Below the pieces are notes generated by a model. That model ran no database searches, was not told where the DNA came from, and saw nothing but the letters and a program-made list of their open reading frames with translations. Positions 1-11,849 of a stretch of DNA of 64,000 bases are shown piece by piece (within the stretch, counting starts at the first letter, position 1; each line of letters starts with the position of its first letter). The stretch spans positions 2,015,354 through 2,079,353 of the forward strand of contig MU001670.1 in assembly GCA_010093515.1 (NCBI GenBank). The letters run 5' to 3'. Origin of the DNA: Lineolata rhizophorae. Taxonomy: Eukaryota > Ascomycota > Dothideomycetes > Lineolatales > Lineolataceae. The translations under genes were made by a program, and so were the position numbers.

Positions 1-2005
1 ATATCAGCGCCACGATGCGCCATGCGGAGCCCTTGGATGGCCACGCTACAAATCGCGCGGCGCGGCGCCAGAGCTTGGGCGCGATCCAGGCGGCTACGCC
101 GACCGCGCTGGTCGTTGTGGCCGCGCGCTGGAGTGCTGTCATCTGCGGTTCACTTGTCCGGAGCGGTACGTATGGTCGGATAGGGCAAGGCACGTCCGAC
201 GATGTTGATAAGATGCCTTGGAGTTGTTCATGAGGGTATTTAACGCCGCCCTTCAGCTCCTCGTTCTCGGCGCTGAGGCTCGCTTACGGGCCTCGGGACG
301 CCCAGCTTCGCGTCGCGTCGTGGCACGACCGTGATGCGAGCCCAATCGGGCAAGTACCGAGGTCCACGGCATGGCATATGATTCTGCGAGCGACGCTGTC
401 GCAACGTCTTCTCAATAGGGTATGCTTCGCACGAGAGAGATCGTCACGATGCCGATTCGAAGCGCGAGTCAGGATCTTCTGGAATTCCGAGCAGTTACTG
501 GACGAGGAGTCGTACATGTCCACTGCATGAGTCGCGCCGCTGAATGAACTCACTGACCTCTCACTCAGTGAACGGCCAAGACGACGGTGGAATCTCACTG
601 TTGCCGCTGCGCCGTGACTCAATTTCACTGTCATTTACATGCGACCTCGCAGAATATGTATACAAATTAGACATAAGTCTGCGCCGGTAGCAACCGGATA
701 TTCGTGCCGGGGGTTTTCTGTTGTCGAGTGACCGCTCCTCGGGTGCGGACAAGTATGCTATCTCTCCCGCGGTCGATCGCATGGTTCATGGATCGTGGGT
801 AAGGTTAACGGTAGAGTTGTGCTCAAGGTTCCTGTAGTTCGAGGCTTACTTTTGGTATTAGCCGGGTTCCTACCGGATGCAATGTCAGCAAGCAACCCCA
901 CACGTAGATATCGAGTGTGCCGCCCAATCGCAGGGATTGTCGCAGGACAAATTCGAAGGACTCACACCTAGATTGGGCTACACGGTAGATGGATGAGGTG
1001 TAAGGTTTCGAGTTGTCTCTTCAATCTGTCTAGGCCAATCAGAGAATGCATATACCTCGAGTGAAAAGACTCGAATCCGGACAGAGTGGAAATCCACAGT
1101 CACGTGACACTCTTTGTTGTTGAACGCCGTGAACAAAGAAGCATTTCAATCTCCCATTTCCATGAGCTTAGCTTGAGCTTAAAGCTATAAACAGCTCCAG
1201 TCTACGTGGCGGCTCGCAATCTCACCATGAGGGACTGGCCCGACTCACACCGGACAGTTTTCCTTATCGATTATATCGGACCCCACGCCGCAGTGGGGCC
1301 AGCGATCCTACCCTTCGTCCAGTTCGGCAACTCAGTATGTAGGCTGTGAGTCAAAAGACCTGTGGTGTCGGGCCACAGTCACACACATACACACACTGAT
1401 GGACCGGCACATGTTTCAGTTACGCATTCCGGCGTTCTCCCCTCACATTCCCCACGTCGACGGAGCCGGGGCTTGGGGTCAGGCCGCGCACGGCACGCGT
1501 GGCTAGTGACGAATCAACGATCCGGCTGAGAGGAGGTGCTCAGCATTCCGAGGATTGTCGATGGCTTCATGGGTGCCTGTTGCTCGGGGCAATTGGTGGC
1601 CTCGAGGCGATCGGGATCCCTGGCGGCGGAGCACGAGTTGGTCCCCGTCCCACCACCACGGGCCGCATCGCGCGGATAGCGACAGCGCGTCGGGCTAGTG
1701 TGCGTTGCGGGCTCAAAGCACGATGGCGCGGCCTATATAAGTGGCGCTGAACACCTAAGGCTTCTGGTTAGGACGATCCAATTTAGATTATTGTATAGCC
1801 ACGTGGGAGCAGCGCGCAGCCTTTGTCCAGACGCGGTCCGGATTGGACGCTAAGGGCTCACCAGAATACAAGTCCGCATTCTCCTCGAGTCAGCCGCCTC
1901 ACGGTATAAGGTTCCGGCAGCTCGCCCTTTTTGCTCCGCCCCGCCCCGCCCCCGCCCAGCAACAAGAACGACCCAACAGCAACCGCGAGGCCCCGCGAGA
2001 CAGCC
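1..2005. other. Intergenic stretch, no gene recognised
   Basis: No reading frame here resembles a known family, and the short open frames on both strands lack splice-consistent extensions. The last 300 bases probably hold the promoter of the acetyltransferase gene. A TATA-like TATATAAG lies at about 1734-1741, roughly 265 bases before its start codon, and a second TATAAGG-like stretch lies near 1903-1910. A short CA-rich run is present near 1380-1398. Confidence 0.6.
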
Positions 2006-2931
2006 ATGCCCATCCGCGTGGAACCCATGACCGAGGCCGACCTCGACGCCCTCCTCTCACTCATGCTCACCACCTTCCGCTCCTACAACAACATGGTGTA
2101 CAGCGCGCCGCCGTCGGCCGCCTCGCGCGCCGCCATCATCGCCCTCTTCCGCAATCAGCTCCTCGCCGACCCGACCATCCTCTGGTTCAAGGCCGTCGAC
2201 CCGGACCTGCCGGCCGACTACGACGCCGTGGCCGCCGAGGCCGCCGCCGCCGACGCACCCGTCCAGGGCGAGCTGAACGCCGGCCGGGGCGGGCCGACGG
2301 GCGGCATGGTCGCCGCGGCGCGGTGGCACGTGTACGCGCGGGAGCGGTCCGAGGCAGAGGTGGACGAGGCGGCCAGGGCGCCGGAGCTGGTGCCCGAGGT
2401 CAACGCCGAGTTTGTGCGGGCGCACACGGAGAGCGTGGCGGCCGTCAGGAAGGAGGTCATGGGCGGGAAGCCGCACTATCGTGAGTCGTTGTGGCCCCCC
2501 CCTTACCCACTCCCTTTTCCTCGCATCGCGCGGTCCGTCCGGGCTTGCGGGTGTGAGGAGCTTTGCGCGGCAGAACAGCCTCGCTGCCGGCCCCCTCCCC
2601 CCTCGTCGCGCTGTTCTGATGCGCTTTGGTTGCTTCTGTAGTGCTCGGTCAGCTGGCTACGTTCCCTATGCACGAGCGGCGCGGCGCGGCAAGCTTGCTG
2701 GTGCGCCACGGCTGCGAGCTCGCCGACAAGGCGGGCCTGCCCTGCTTCCTCGAGGCGTCGTACCAGGGGCGGCCGCTGTACGAGCGGCACGGGTTCGAGA
2801 CGGTCAAGGAGGTGCCGTTCGATTGCACGCCTTTCGGTGTGCCGGGGACGTTCATGCGCGCGGTAAGTGACGATGGCTGTCTCTTTTGGAATGCCGGTGT
2901 GGAAATTGCAGGGGTGAAGGGGAGTGGATGA
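2006..2931 (+). CDS. GNAT-family N-acetyltransferase
   Basis: Predicted to move an acetyl group from acetyl-CoA to an unknown amine; fungal members of this kind are small soluble proteins of mostly unknown substrate. The ATG at 2006 opens with MPIRVEPMTEADLDALLSLM, the usual first strand and helix of a GNAT fold. A phase-1 intron (GTGAGT at 2481 to AG at 2641) joins exon 1 to LLGQLATFPMHERRGAASLL, which holds the pyrophosphate-binding loop and its helix. The fold ends with PLYERHGFETVKE, the usual C-terminal GNAT motif. Unspliced at the end the protein has about 254 residues. A 49-bp candidate intron at 2863-2911 (GTAAGT..GCAG) would end it at 2917 instead. In the acetyl-CoA loop the usual Gln/Arg three places before Gly is Glu. 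The family call is firm; substrate and exact C-terminus are not known. Confidence 0.85.
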
Positions 2932-5771
2932 GGCGGTTTTGTGTAAGTTCGGAGAGGATGGAATGTTGTGGTGCTGACAGTTTCCGAATCTAGACTATGG
3001 TAAGGAACCCGAGGTAGAGTTGCGGCACGGAGAGGTCCGCCTATGCTCGAAGGCTCAGACTACGTGGATGTACGGGCATCGCCACTGTTTATGTTATCCG
3101 GTGGAAATGTAGAAGTGTTGGCCTTGCTAAATTTTTTTTGGTTTGCTTCTGCTTGTTTTTCGACTGTTGTTCCGACCTACCTATTTGAAGTTTATCAATC
3201 AAACGTCAGTTAGTCTGCTATCTACAGTCCCTGCTAACTTTCACATGCATTTGGGGGCCTCGGACCCCTTCGACGAACCAAAAACCTGGTTGATGGAATG
3301 CCCATATGTATGCCAGGGCGATCTCCCACTGCCATCTAGGAACACACATGGCGCTAGCTGAAAGCCTGGTTCTGGAAAGTGTGTTTATTTCCTTTGCTTG
3401 GCGCTCAGCACGTCGGTCTTTACACCCGACTGTCACCAGCTTCCTGGGGATATTCCCAGTGACATTGTTGGCGCCGTGCTCTAAGTGACGTTGCTTTTGG
3501 CGCCGTGGAACCACATTGATATTGAACCAAAAGAGTGGTGCCAAGTAGGACAATCACGCTTGGCAACCACAGCATAATGAAAAGGTTACAGTAACCCTTG
3601 GGCTAAGGCACGAAGGATTAAAAGCAGACTTAACCTTTTCAGAGGCTTCCTTTGCGAATGAACAGAACTGAAAATGCTTACGTTTTGATGAACTTTCGAA
3701 GTCTTATCGAGAACATCCGGCTGCAACTAATCTCAATGATGATAAGAGCCGTGTAGCAACTAGAACTATATGCCAAGAACTGTGGAGTCACGGGAGTTCT
3801 CAGATGGCAGTTAAAGGCTCGAGCCGCATAAACTAGCTAGCCAAGAATATAGGCATTTTGAGAGTAGCAAGCTATCTATGATACGAGAACATATCATCAG
3901 AGGAACAGCGGCCGATCATGGCATTTTGCTCTAAAAAATGGACGGCTTTCGAAACTTGGACAATCACCTGCCTTGTTTGTCTCTGGCCGTTTATGGTGGG
4001 TGGTTCGAGTCCTAAAGGCGTTATTGGCCGCTTATTCTTACTTACCTATCATGGCCAAGCGCCGATTGAATTGGCCGGTCCCGAGGCTAGTTAAGATAGG
4101 CACATACGTATGTGCTGTACATAGTTGATCTGCCCGAACGCTGAGCTTCCATCATCGACAATTCGTAAAGTGCGTTAACGAGCACGACTTGTTCCAGACC
4201 CCAAGTGCGGGGAACGCTGCAAATGGGAATTTCTGCGGCGCACACAATTCGAAGGATCTTTCCCGCTTCCGTACCGTCTTCGGTGTTTTCCCATTCGCTC
4301 TCGGCCGGCAAGGGAATATACGGCGCGCGCCCGCAATTATTCTGATTCGTGTCAGACTGCGAACGAGAATTGCCCCGCGGGCCGGACGGCGATGCATGAA
4401 ATAACGAACGAGATATTTTGGCGAAGCGCTCGATCGCCCGGCCCTCAATTTCGGTTTTCGGCGATAAGCTGACAGGAAGGTTCACGGCCCATATTACATG
4501 CCACCTGCTCGCTGGTCGGCTGCGACGCCCGCTCCCGGCCAACCAGCAGCCTTCGACATTCGCCGTTCGACGGGAAGACCGAAAAGAAGTCGAAGAAGCT
4601 TCCACTGCCGCCCTGCAGGACCGGCCAAGCCTCTCGGCGCATCCTTTGGAGCGACTCGTCCCGTGCCTGTCCCCGAATCAGCCGCCTGGCGCGCAAACCG
4701 GTTCATCACGCCGTGCATCGCCCCATGTCCACGGTGTTTAGGTAGCTCTACCCCGCCGGGGCCTGCTCCCCCGGACAATAAACAGACCTCTTCCCTGGCC
4801 CGTGGCAGGAGCCGCATATTGCTACACGTAGATGCTCGCGGCTCGCGTTCGAATTGGGCAGGTCGCTTGCGCCGCGGAGCCCGATAAGCGGACGGTCGAG
4901 GGAGGGGAGCAGCCCGGCGCCCCAGTTCATCTGGATGCAACGGCTGCAAACACCAGCGCGGCCGCGGCTCTTGGCAGGACCGTTTTCTTGGCTCCTCCCG
5001 CGCACCTGCTGGCGTCTTGGCGTCGCCGCACCGAGCCTGCCGCCGGACAACGCGCAGCCCTTCGCCCGTTGCCTGCAATCTTGCCTCGACAAAGGCCTAT
5101 CGTTTCGCGGCTGGGGCCCAACCCCCCGGGGCACTGTCCGGGATGGGGGAAGCAGAATCGGGTCGATGCCAAGGCGCCAAGGCCCCGGACCTGGCGCGTC
5201 CCGTGCGACGACGCAGTTCAATCTATCGCGACAAGCTTAGCCCGGCATGGGAAGGTGGTCGTCGGCGGCCCGCGGGCGCGGCCGATCTTCTGGGAACGCC
5301 TGCGGGAGGGGGAGAGCTCTCCTCGCGATGCCGGGCCAGTTGCTCTCGCGCCCGGGTAGGTCGATGCCTACCTTGTCCGGAGAGCTCTTGTTTGCCTGCC
5401 CGGCGCCCCCCGGCGACGGGCCCGTCCGACTGGGCTGCCGGCCGCGACTGTTGTCGTCCCTGCCTAACCCTCCTCTAGCACCTAGCTGCCTGGTCTAGGT
5501 ACCGGCGGCCTGCTATTTGCCGTGGACGACGAGGAGCGCGGATGGCCGCCGCCGTGGGTTGGACTGGGGCACGCTCCACAACGTTGCGTCCCGCGTTCTC
5601 GGTGGCAATTAATATTTAAAAGAGCTGCCAAAGCTGCCGGATCGAGCTGGTCGCCCTCTCTCTCTCCTCCCTCCCTCACCAGGCGCAATTGCAGTCGTTT
5701 CCTCGCCTTTGCTCCACTCTCGTTCCAATTGCGCGCGGCGTTTGCGTGAACGCTTCTTTGCTGCAAGCATC
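2932..5771. other. Intergenic stretch (2.8 kb), no gene recognised
   Basis: Open frames occur on both strands between about 4090 and 5480 because this part is GC-rich, but none shows a recognisable domain or splice structure. The last few hundred bases are the likely promoter and leader of the M28 aminopeptidase: an AT-rich block (ATTAATATTTAAAAG, about 5608-5622) is followed by a CT-rich stretch (about 5650-5720) of the kind that precedes fungal transcription starts. Confidence 0.6.
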
Positions 5772-7680
5772 ATGCGGACCGCTCAAGGCGTGGCTCTAGT
5801 GAGCCTGGCGGCGGGTGTGGCTTCTGCGCGGTCGATCAAGCCGGTCGAGCAACTCGCCGAGAGGGATTGTGACACGTGCGAGGATCTCCCCCTCGTCTCT
5901 GCCGTAAGTCGCATTCTTCCGTTCAAAACACCGAGCCCTATGCCGTTAAGCGACTGCACGAGTCCTCCCCTTCTGGCCGTTGCAGCTTGGCGCTGCTGAA
6001 GCGGCGGATCTGTAAAGCTGACGAGTCGACCCTCACAGGACGCCCTCATCTCCGACATCAGCGAGGACGCGCTCCTGGAGAAGTCGCAAACCCTCGAGGA
6101 CTTCGCCTACTCGTACCCGGACCGCAACCGGTTGGCGGGGTCCGAGGCGCACAATGATACGGTCGACTTCCTGTACGACACCCTTGTCGCTCTCGACTAC
6201 TACGACGTGTACAAGCAGCCCTTCAACCTGTCGGCGTCCATGGGCGGCACCGGCGACTTCTTCGTCAACGAGGTCAACCAGTCCGCACTGATCATGGACT
6301 TCTCGCCCAACGGTACCGTCGCTGCTACGGTGGTGCCGGTGGATAACCTGGGCTGCGATCCGGTAAGTGGCGCGCTCATTAGCCCAGCCCTAGTCGAGTG
6401 ATGTGAAAGAAGAGATGTAAATTAAAATCGAAGTGAAGCGTGGGCATAGCAATTGAGCTTGAAACTGACCAATCGATTGCAGAGCGACTATCCCGAGGAA
6501 GTTGATGGCGCAATTGCTCTCATCTCCCGCGGCGAGTGCGAGTTCGGCGTAAAGTCTGCGCTCGCCGGCGCGGCGGGCGCGCTCGCGGCCGTCATCTACA
6601 ACAACGTCCCGGGCGAGCTCCAGGGCACTCTGGGCGAGCCGCCCGGGCGCGCCGGCATCGGCGACTACGTGGCGACGGTGGGCATCGACATGGAGACGGG
6701 CGAGGACCTGGTCGAGCAGGCGTCCGAAGGCGACCTCGAGGGCATCGTCGACGTCCTCTCGTACTACATCAAGGCCTTCACGTAAGTGGCGTCCATTGGC
6801 AGGCAGAGATAAAGGACGCAAAAAAGAAAAAAAAAAAAGAAAAGGCTCACATGTGCAAAACCACAGCAACAACGTGATTGCCCAGTCCAAGTGTGGCGAC
6901 CAGGACGACCTGCTCATGCTCGGCGCGCACACCGACTCCGTGGCTGCCGGGCCCGGCATCAACGACAACGGCTCCGGCAGCATCGGCATCCTCGAGGTCG
7001 CCATCCAACTCGCCAAGTACGGCGTCAACAACGCCGTGCGCTTTGGCTGGTGGTCCGGCGAGGAGGAAGGCCTGCTCGGCTCCACGTACTACGTCAGCCA
7101 GCTGACGGACGAGGAGATCGCCAAGATCCGCCTCTACCTCAACTTCGACATGATCGCCTCGCCCAACTACGTCTACGGCATCTACGACGGCGACGGCGAC
7201 GCCTTCAACATGTCGGGCCCCGCCGGCTCCGCCGAGGCCGAGGCCCTCTTCGAGGACTTCTTCGCCGAGCGCGACATCCCGTCCGTGCCCATGGAGTTCT
7301 CGGGCCGGTCCGACTACGGGCCCTTCATCGACGTGGGCGTCGCGGCCGGCGGCCTCTTCACGGGCGCCGAGGTGGAGAAGACGGCGGCGGAGGCGGCCGA
7401 CATCGGCGGCGAGGCCGGCGTCGCCTACGACCCCTGCTACCACTCGGCCTGCGACAACGTGACCAACCTGGCCATGGACGCCTTCGTCGTCGACACAGAG
7501 GCCATCGCCAGCGCCGTCGCCACCTACGCCCTGAGCTGGGAGAGCCTGCCGCCGCCGAGCAACGCGACGGCCAAGACGCGCAAGGCGAGGCGCGACCTGG
7601 TGCGCAGCGCGCCGGGCCTGTCCATGGCGGAGCTGGGCAAGAGGCATGGCTTCTTTGGCGGGAAGAAGCATGCGCAGTAA
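5772..7680 (+). CDS. Secreted M28 zinc aminopeptidase with PA domain (leucine aminopeptidase 2 type)
   Basis: Exopeptidase that releases N-terminal residues from peptides outside the cell. Four exons give 522 residues, with introns at 5904-6038, 6363-6482 and 6782-6866. The N-terminus (MRTAQGVALVSLAAGVASA) is a signal peptide. A protease-associated domain follows around residues 130-230 (GECEFGVKSALAGAAGALAA, then YNNVPG). The M28 catalytic core holds the co-catalytic zinc ligands H273 (GAHTDS), D285 (INDNGSG), E317/E318 (SGEEEGLLGS), D346 (NFDMI) and H444 (CYHSACDN), so the enzyme looks intact. Sequence and length match secreted leucine aminopeptidase 2 of moulds and dermatophytes. The tail after about residue 485 is basic (KTRKARRD) and may be trimmed. 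Intron 3 has a long A-rich run with no classical branch motif. It faces Mid1 tail to tail. Confidence 0.95.
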
Positions 7681-8324
7681 GGACGAGGTTGCGGGCTGGA
7701 GGGTGGCTGGGTGTTCTTTAATGTGGTGAAAAGGGAATGTGTATGTACATCTGACGAGACCTTACTCGGGAGTAGAGGACGGAAAAAAAAAAATACCGGA
7801 TGGAGGTGTAGATTTGAAAAAGAAAAAGGGAATACCCGTGACACTAATATTGAAAATGACGAGACCAGCAAGGCTATCCGTCTTACAAATTTGGCCTTCA
7901 CGTCTGCATGGCATCTGTTGGCGTCTATGGGTGCTGATGTCATTTTCGTGATTACAACTCTATAGTAATTCTTCGAAGCCCCTCTTTCCCACTTTAGAAT
8001 TCTCGCGGCCGCATTTGGCCATAAGGTATCCAAAAAGAAAAAGCCCGGGCCAGAAAGCAAGACCCAAAAAAAAAGGCGCCAGGACACAACGCCACAGCCC
8101 GCGTGCCAAAGAAGAAAAAAAAAAAAAAATGCAACCCCCATTCAACCTCGTAGGTCACGTGGACCGTCCGCAGACTAAAACGCCAAGACACGACAATTTT
8201 CCACAGAGGGGTCCAGCTCTTCTGCCAAATGGAAGAAAACGAAGCAGAGGCAAAACATCCCCTCTAATGCAATCAAGCGCCGACCAACAACAGTGAAAAA
8301 AAGAAGATGCTACGTCCACTTACC
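7681..8324. other. Convergent 3' intergenic region
   Basis: This stretch separates the 3' ends of the aminopeptidase (+) and Mid1 (-). It contains several A-runs on the + strand (about 7783-7793, 8067-8075 and 8117-8130), giving T-runs for the Mid1 transcript, as expected of fungal 3' untranslated and termination regions. No gene was seen. Confidence 0.6.
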
Positions 8325-10582
8325 CTACGCCAGCATCACCGCCACAACGACGAATCCCACCATCATCACACCCCACGCAGGCGGTCTCCCCGCCGCAGCC
8401 GCATTGTACAAGCTCCTCCCCATCGGCTTGCACCTGCCCACGTCGGCGCCGTCCCCGCCGCCCTCGACGCCCTCCCGGCCGTTCCGGACGCCGTAGTCCC
8501 ACGCGAGCAGATTGCCGCCGGGCCCGCGCCCGCCCCGGCTCGCGCAGCGGAACCCCAGCGACGCCGGACACGCCTGCACGAGCGCGAAGCACAGGTCCTC
8601 GCAAGGCAGCAGCTCGCGGTACGGGCCGGGCCGGACGCGCTCGTTGAGGCGGGCGTTGCGGGCGCCGAGGGCGGCCTGGCGGCCGCGCTCGGCCACGCGC
8701 GGGTCCGTCTCCGACACGGTCGCCGACGGGGCCTCGGAGCCGTTGACGAACGGCTGGCCGAGGTTGCGCTCGACGACGTCGAGGCCCTGGGCCGCCAGGT
8801 GGCGCGGCGACAGGTTGAAGATGGGGTCCTGGTCCGCGCTGCCGGCTGAGTCGGGCTGCGGGTTGATGTCGCCCGACCCGGAGTCCGGGTCGGCGGCGCG
8901 GGTGAAGTCAAGGCAGCGCGGGATCGAGACGGCGCACAGCCAGGCCTTGTAGGCGTCGGTGCAGTTCTGGCACGAGGAGGCGAGGGAGTACTGAGCGGAC
9001 ATGGTCGTGTTGCACGCGATCTGGTCGACAGAGCGAGAAAAGTTGGCGAATGCGTCGGAGGCGAAAGAATCATAGATGTTCATGAGATCAGGGAGGTCGG
9101 AAACTCTATCAGGGTTAGTGGGGACGGCGTAGGCGACGTCGGTGCAGAAAGGAAGGTCGAAGATGATGCGGCAGTTGTTGTCTGTCGGAAGTGTTAGTAA
9201 ATAGGAATAAATGGCGTTGTAAAGGCATGGCGCTAAGTACCCGTCTTAGTGGTGAAATTCATAGCTTTCCACACCATCCCACCACCTCCTACGCTCGCCC
9301 CGTCCCCTCCAGGCGCGTCATCTCCATTCCCACCTAGCATCAAAAAAGCGTAGTATCCACTTGTCGCATTCAGTCCTTGTAAAAAGAACTGCTGCCTTGG
9401 TCGTCCATCCTTCTCCTCTACTCCCCTCATCGTTAAATTCGCAGCGACATCGATGTTCGCTCCCGAGTCGGCCATGGCCATATTGCGGAGGCCGCAGTAT
9501 GAACTGCGCAACCCTGCCATGCTCGTCGCGCCAGTCCCATTCGCGTTGAATGCAACAAGGCTGTATGGCGGGTCGTCATTCATGGATGTCAAGTCAACTA
9601 GGCCGTCGGCGGCGGCGCCATCAGTCGTCATCAGCAGCGCGCCCCCATTATCCGTATCTAGTAGACGGAGCAGGGATGTGGTACTGTTGGCGCCGTGGTA
9701 CGGTGAATCGATGGAGGCCCCAATCTCGAAGTTCCACCCTCCACTAAACCCACCGTCTGAGGATAGATCCGGTGCGGACACCGACATGAAGGTGTCGTCG
9801 GAGGTGGAGACGTTAATAGCGAGGCCGGCGAAACCTTCGACGAGGGGGTAAGCAGTCGCAGAATCGAGGGAGTCCGGACCAGGGTTCCGGTTCGTCGTTG
9901 ATGTGGATATCCAGAGAGTGAGCTGAGGTGGCGTAGTAGAGGAGTCGTCGCTGTCGGTGCTGCTTCCGTTGCGTTGCGGCTGCAAGCACGTATTGACCGA
10001 GACATAGAGTGTCCTAATATCGTCACTCGTTTGTCTCTTCCTCAGTTCTAGTTTTGAGCTTGAATCCTCGTCATCGTCATCATTTTGTGTCGGGGGAGGG
10101 AACCGTCGCCCGCTGTCTTCCGGCGCAAGCTCCCCGCTCACGGTGTCCGCTAGTACGACGTAATATTCAATCCCGCCCGGCAGCAAGTTCTTCTTGTCGG
10201 GAACGTTGTTGTTCAGACCGAAAGGATCGGGTGCAGGGCCATCATCTCCGTCGTCATCGCTATCGTCGCTGTCATCCTCCTGTCTCCCCATCAAGACACC
10301 CTCGACAAGATAGTCTTCGTCTTGCTCTTCCGTCCCCTGCTCCTGTCCAATCCACACATGATTGTGATCCTCCGTCCCGTCTATTACGCCTCCCCGTTTT
10401 CTGCTCAGTTCCCCCAGCTCCCCCTCACCAACTCCATCATTCCCTTGTCGTATCGACACTTCCGCTGCGTATGCAAAGCTCGGCGGGGATACTAGAGTGA
10501 AGTATATGACGGCAAGCAGCAGGGTCGCCGCTAACGAGGCCGCGAAGCGCGACTGCAACGGCGTTAACCGCGGGAGCTGCAT
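8325..10582 (-). CDS. mid1: Mid1, stretch-activated calcium channel component
   Basis: Mid1 is the regulatory partner of the Cch1 plasma-membrane calcium channel and is needed for calcium entry under mechanical, ER or pheromone stress. Two exons (10582-9241 and 9181-8325) give 732 residues; the 59-bp intron at 9182-9240 splits a codon so that NFTTKTG continues DNNCRIIFDLPFCTDVAYAV. This Cys-rich block and the later CNTTMSAQYSLASSCQNC and AWLCAVSIPRCLDF blocks are the conserved C-terminal signature of fungal Mid1. Residues about 10-35 form a hydrophobic signal/anchor. The middle is acidic and Ser/Asp-rich, with several N-X-S/T sites. The C-terminus is hydrophobic (about residues 715-732), resembling a GPI-type or membrane-anchoring tail. 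The ATG at 10582 is the only Met before the signal sequence. Confidence 0.93.
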
Positions 10583-11849
10583 TTTTGCTTCCGCGACGTC
10601 GCGTCCGTCGGGCGTGTCGGAATACGTATGTGCTCGTAAGAACGTATGAGAACTGCGCGGGCTTTCTCCTCGTCCGAACGTCGTGCGGGCCCAGAAGTAT
10701 ACCGGCAGAAATTAAGAGATTAGAAGTCGGGGCATGAAAAATAGTTATGTCCCTCCGCGGTCTTGCCCTCGTCAAGAGGAGTTGAAACCGGGAGGATGAC
10801 CAAGGTGCTGCGAGCTGGCAAGCGTCCCGCGGCGAAGCAATCGGTTACGGAGGTGTCGCGTTTTCCGGCCAACCTCGAGATTCCACGGGCGCCCGGCGCG
10901 CCGGGGACTGCGACGGGGAAAGCGATGCTCAGCGACAGGCGATGCCGTTCCCAAAAGAAGAGCGTTCCCTCTTTGCGTCGAATTCGGTCGGAAAAGCGGG
11001 GTCTTGAGCGTCTTGAGTGCTGTTGGTGTGAGGTCGGAGGTTGAGGTATCGCGGTCCGCCTGGCAGCTTTCCCCTTGCTGACTCTGAGGTGAGTTGCGCC
11101 TGACGCCAAGCTTCCTTCGCGGCCCCTCGGCCGGTGACGAGTTTCACCGGGGCCCGGCCCTACCGCGCAGTTTGGGCGCTAGGAATAGTGTCGAGCTCGA
11201 TAAAATCAGATTTCTCAATAAAATATTGGCATAGAACTGGGTATTCCATTTGTTAATTACTATACATTTAGTACGCCTCAGCTCGCTTCCCGGTTTTTGG
11301 AACTAACCTATAGGCTTTCCAGCCCAGCAAACAATTCTCAAACCGGCCTGGCAAGTCACAATATCTCCGCATGCATAGAAACCGGCGAAAATGCAAAATC
11401 GAATTCGATATCTGTATGATTTGAGCTTTCAAACGATGCTACGATTGCCTGTGTCTTTCCAAAAGTCGTGACATCAATAGGGATCTCAAATTCGACAGAG
11501 CGCAGGACGAAGATGCGGATATATCGCGGATCATCCATATTCCCCGCCGCTCCTCCGCATAGGCCATCCGCAAGCTTCCGCAGTTCCATGCATTCGCAAA
11601 CAAGTTTCTAAAATTGTCACTTATAGCTACCCACAAAATGCCGTATAAATCGTGCCTCTCTCACACACCCCACATCTAGTCTAGTGACCCCTCGATCTAA
11701 TATGTACAACGACCAAGCCATGCAAACACAGTTCCTGCACCCCAAGGCCCCCCAGTCACGTCGAAATCGACGAAACACACCTACCCAAGCTCCCAAGCAA
11801 GACCAAAAATGAAACAACAGCTCAGCGCAGGCCCAAGCCAGTCAACCCC
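10583..11849. other. Intergenic region between Mid1 start and acyl-CoA synthetase end
   Basis: The first several hundred bases upstream of 10582 should hold the Mid1 promoter, and the part next to 11850 should hold the 3' untranslated region of the acyl-CoA synthetase. An AT-richer patch lies at about 11200-11520. A 77-codon open frame on the minus strand at 11356-11589 has no recognisable domain and was not called. Confidence 0.55.

Noticed and set aside
3990-4020. tRNA B-box-like sequence GGTTCGAGTCC
   Set aside because: The flanking bases do not form the five-pair T-stem and no A-box or acceptor stem lies at the right distance.
4087-5480. Overlapping open frames on both strands
   Set aside because: No family resemblance, no conserved splice structure and no codon pattern favouring one frame.
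11356-11589. 77-codon minus-strand open frame starting with ATG in an AT-richer patch
   Set aside because: The sequence looks protein-like in places but matches nothing I know and has no supporting exon; kept only as a note.
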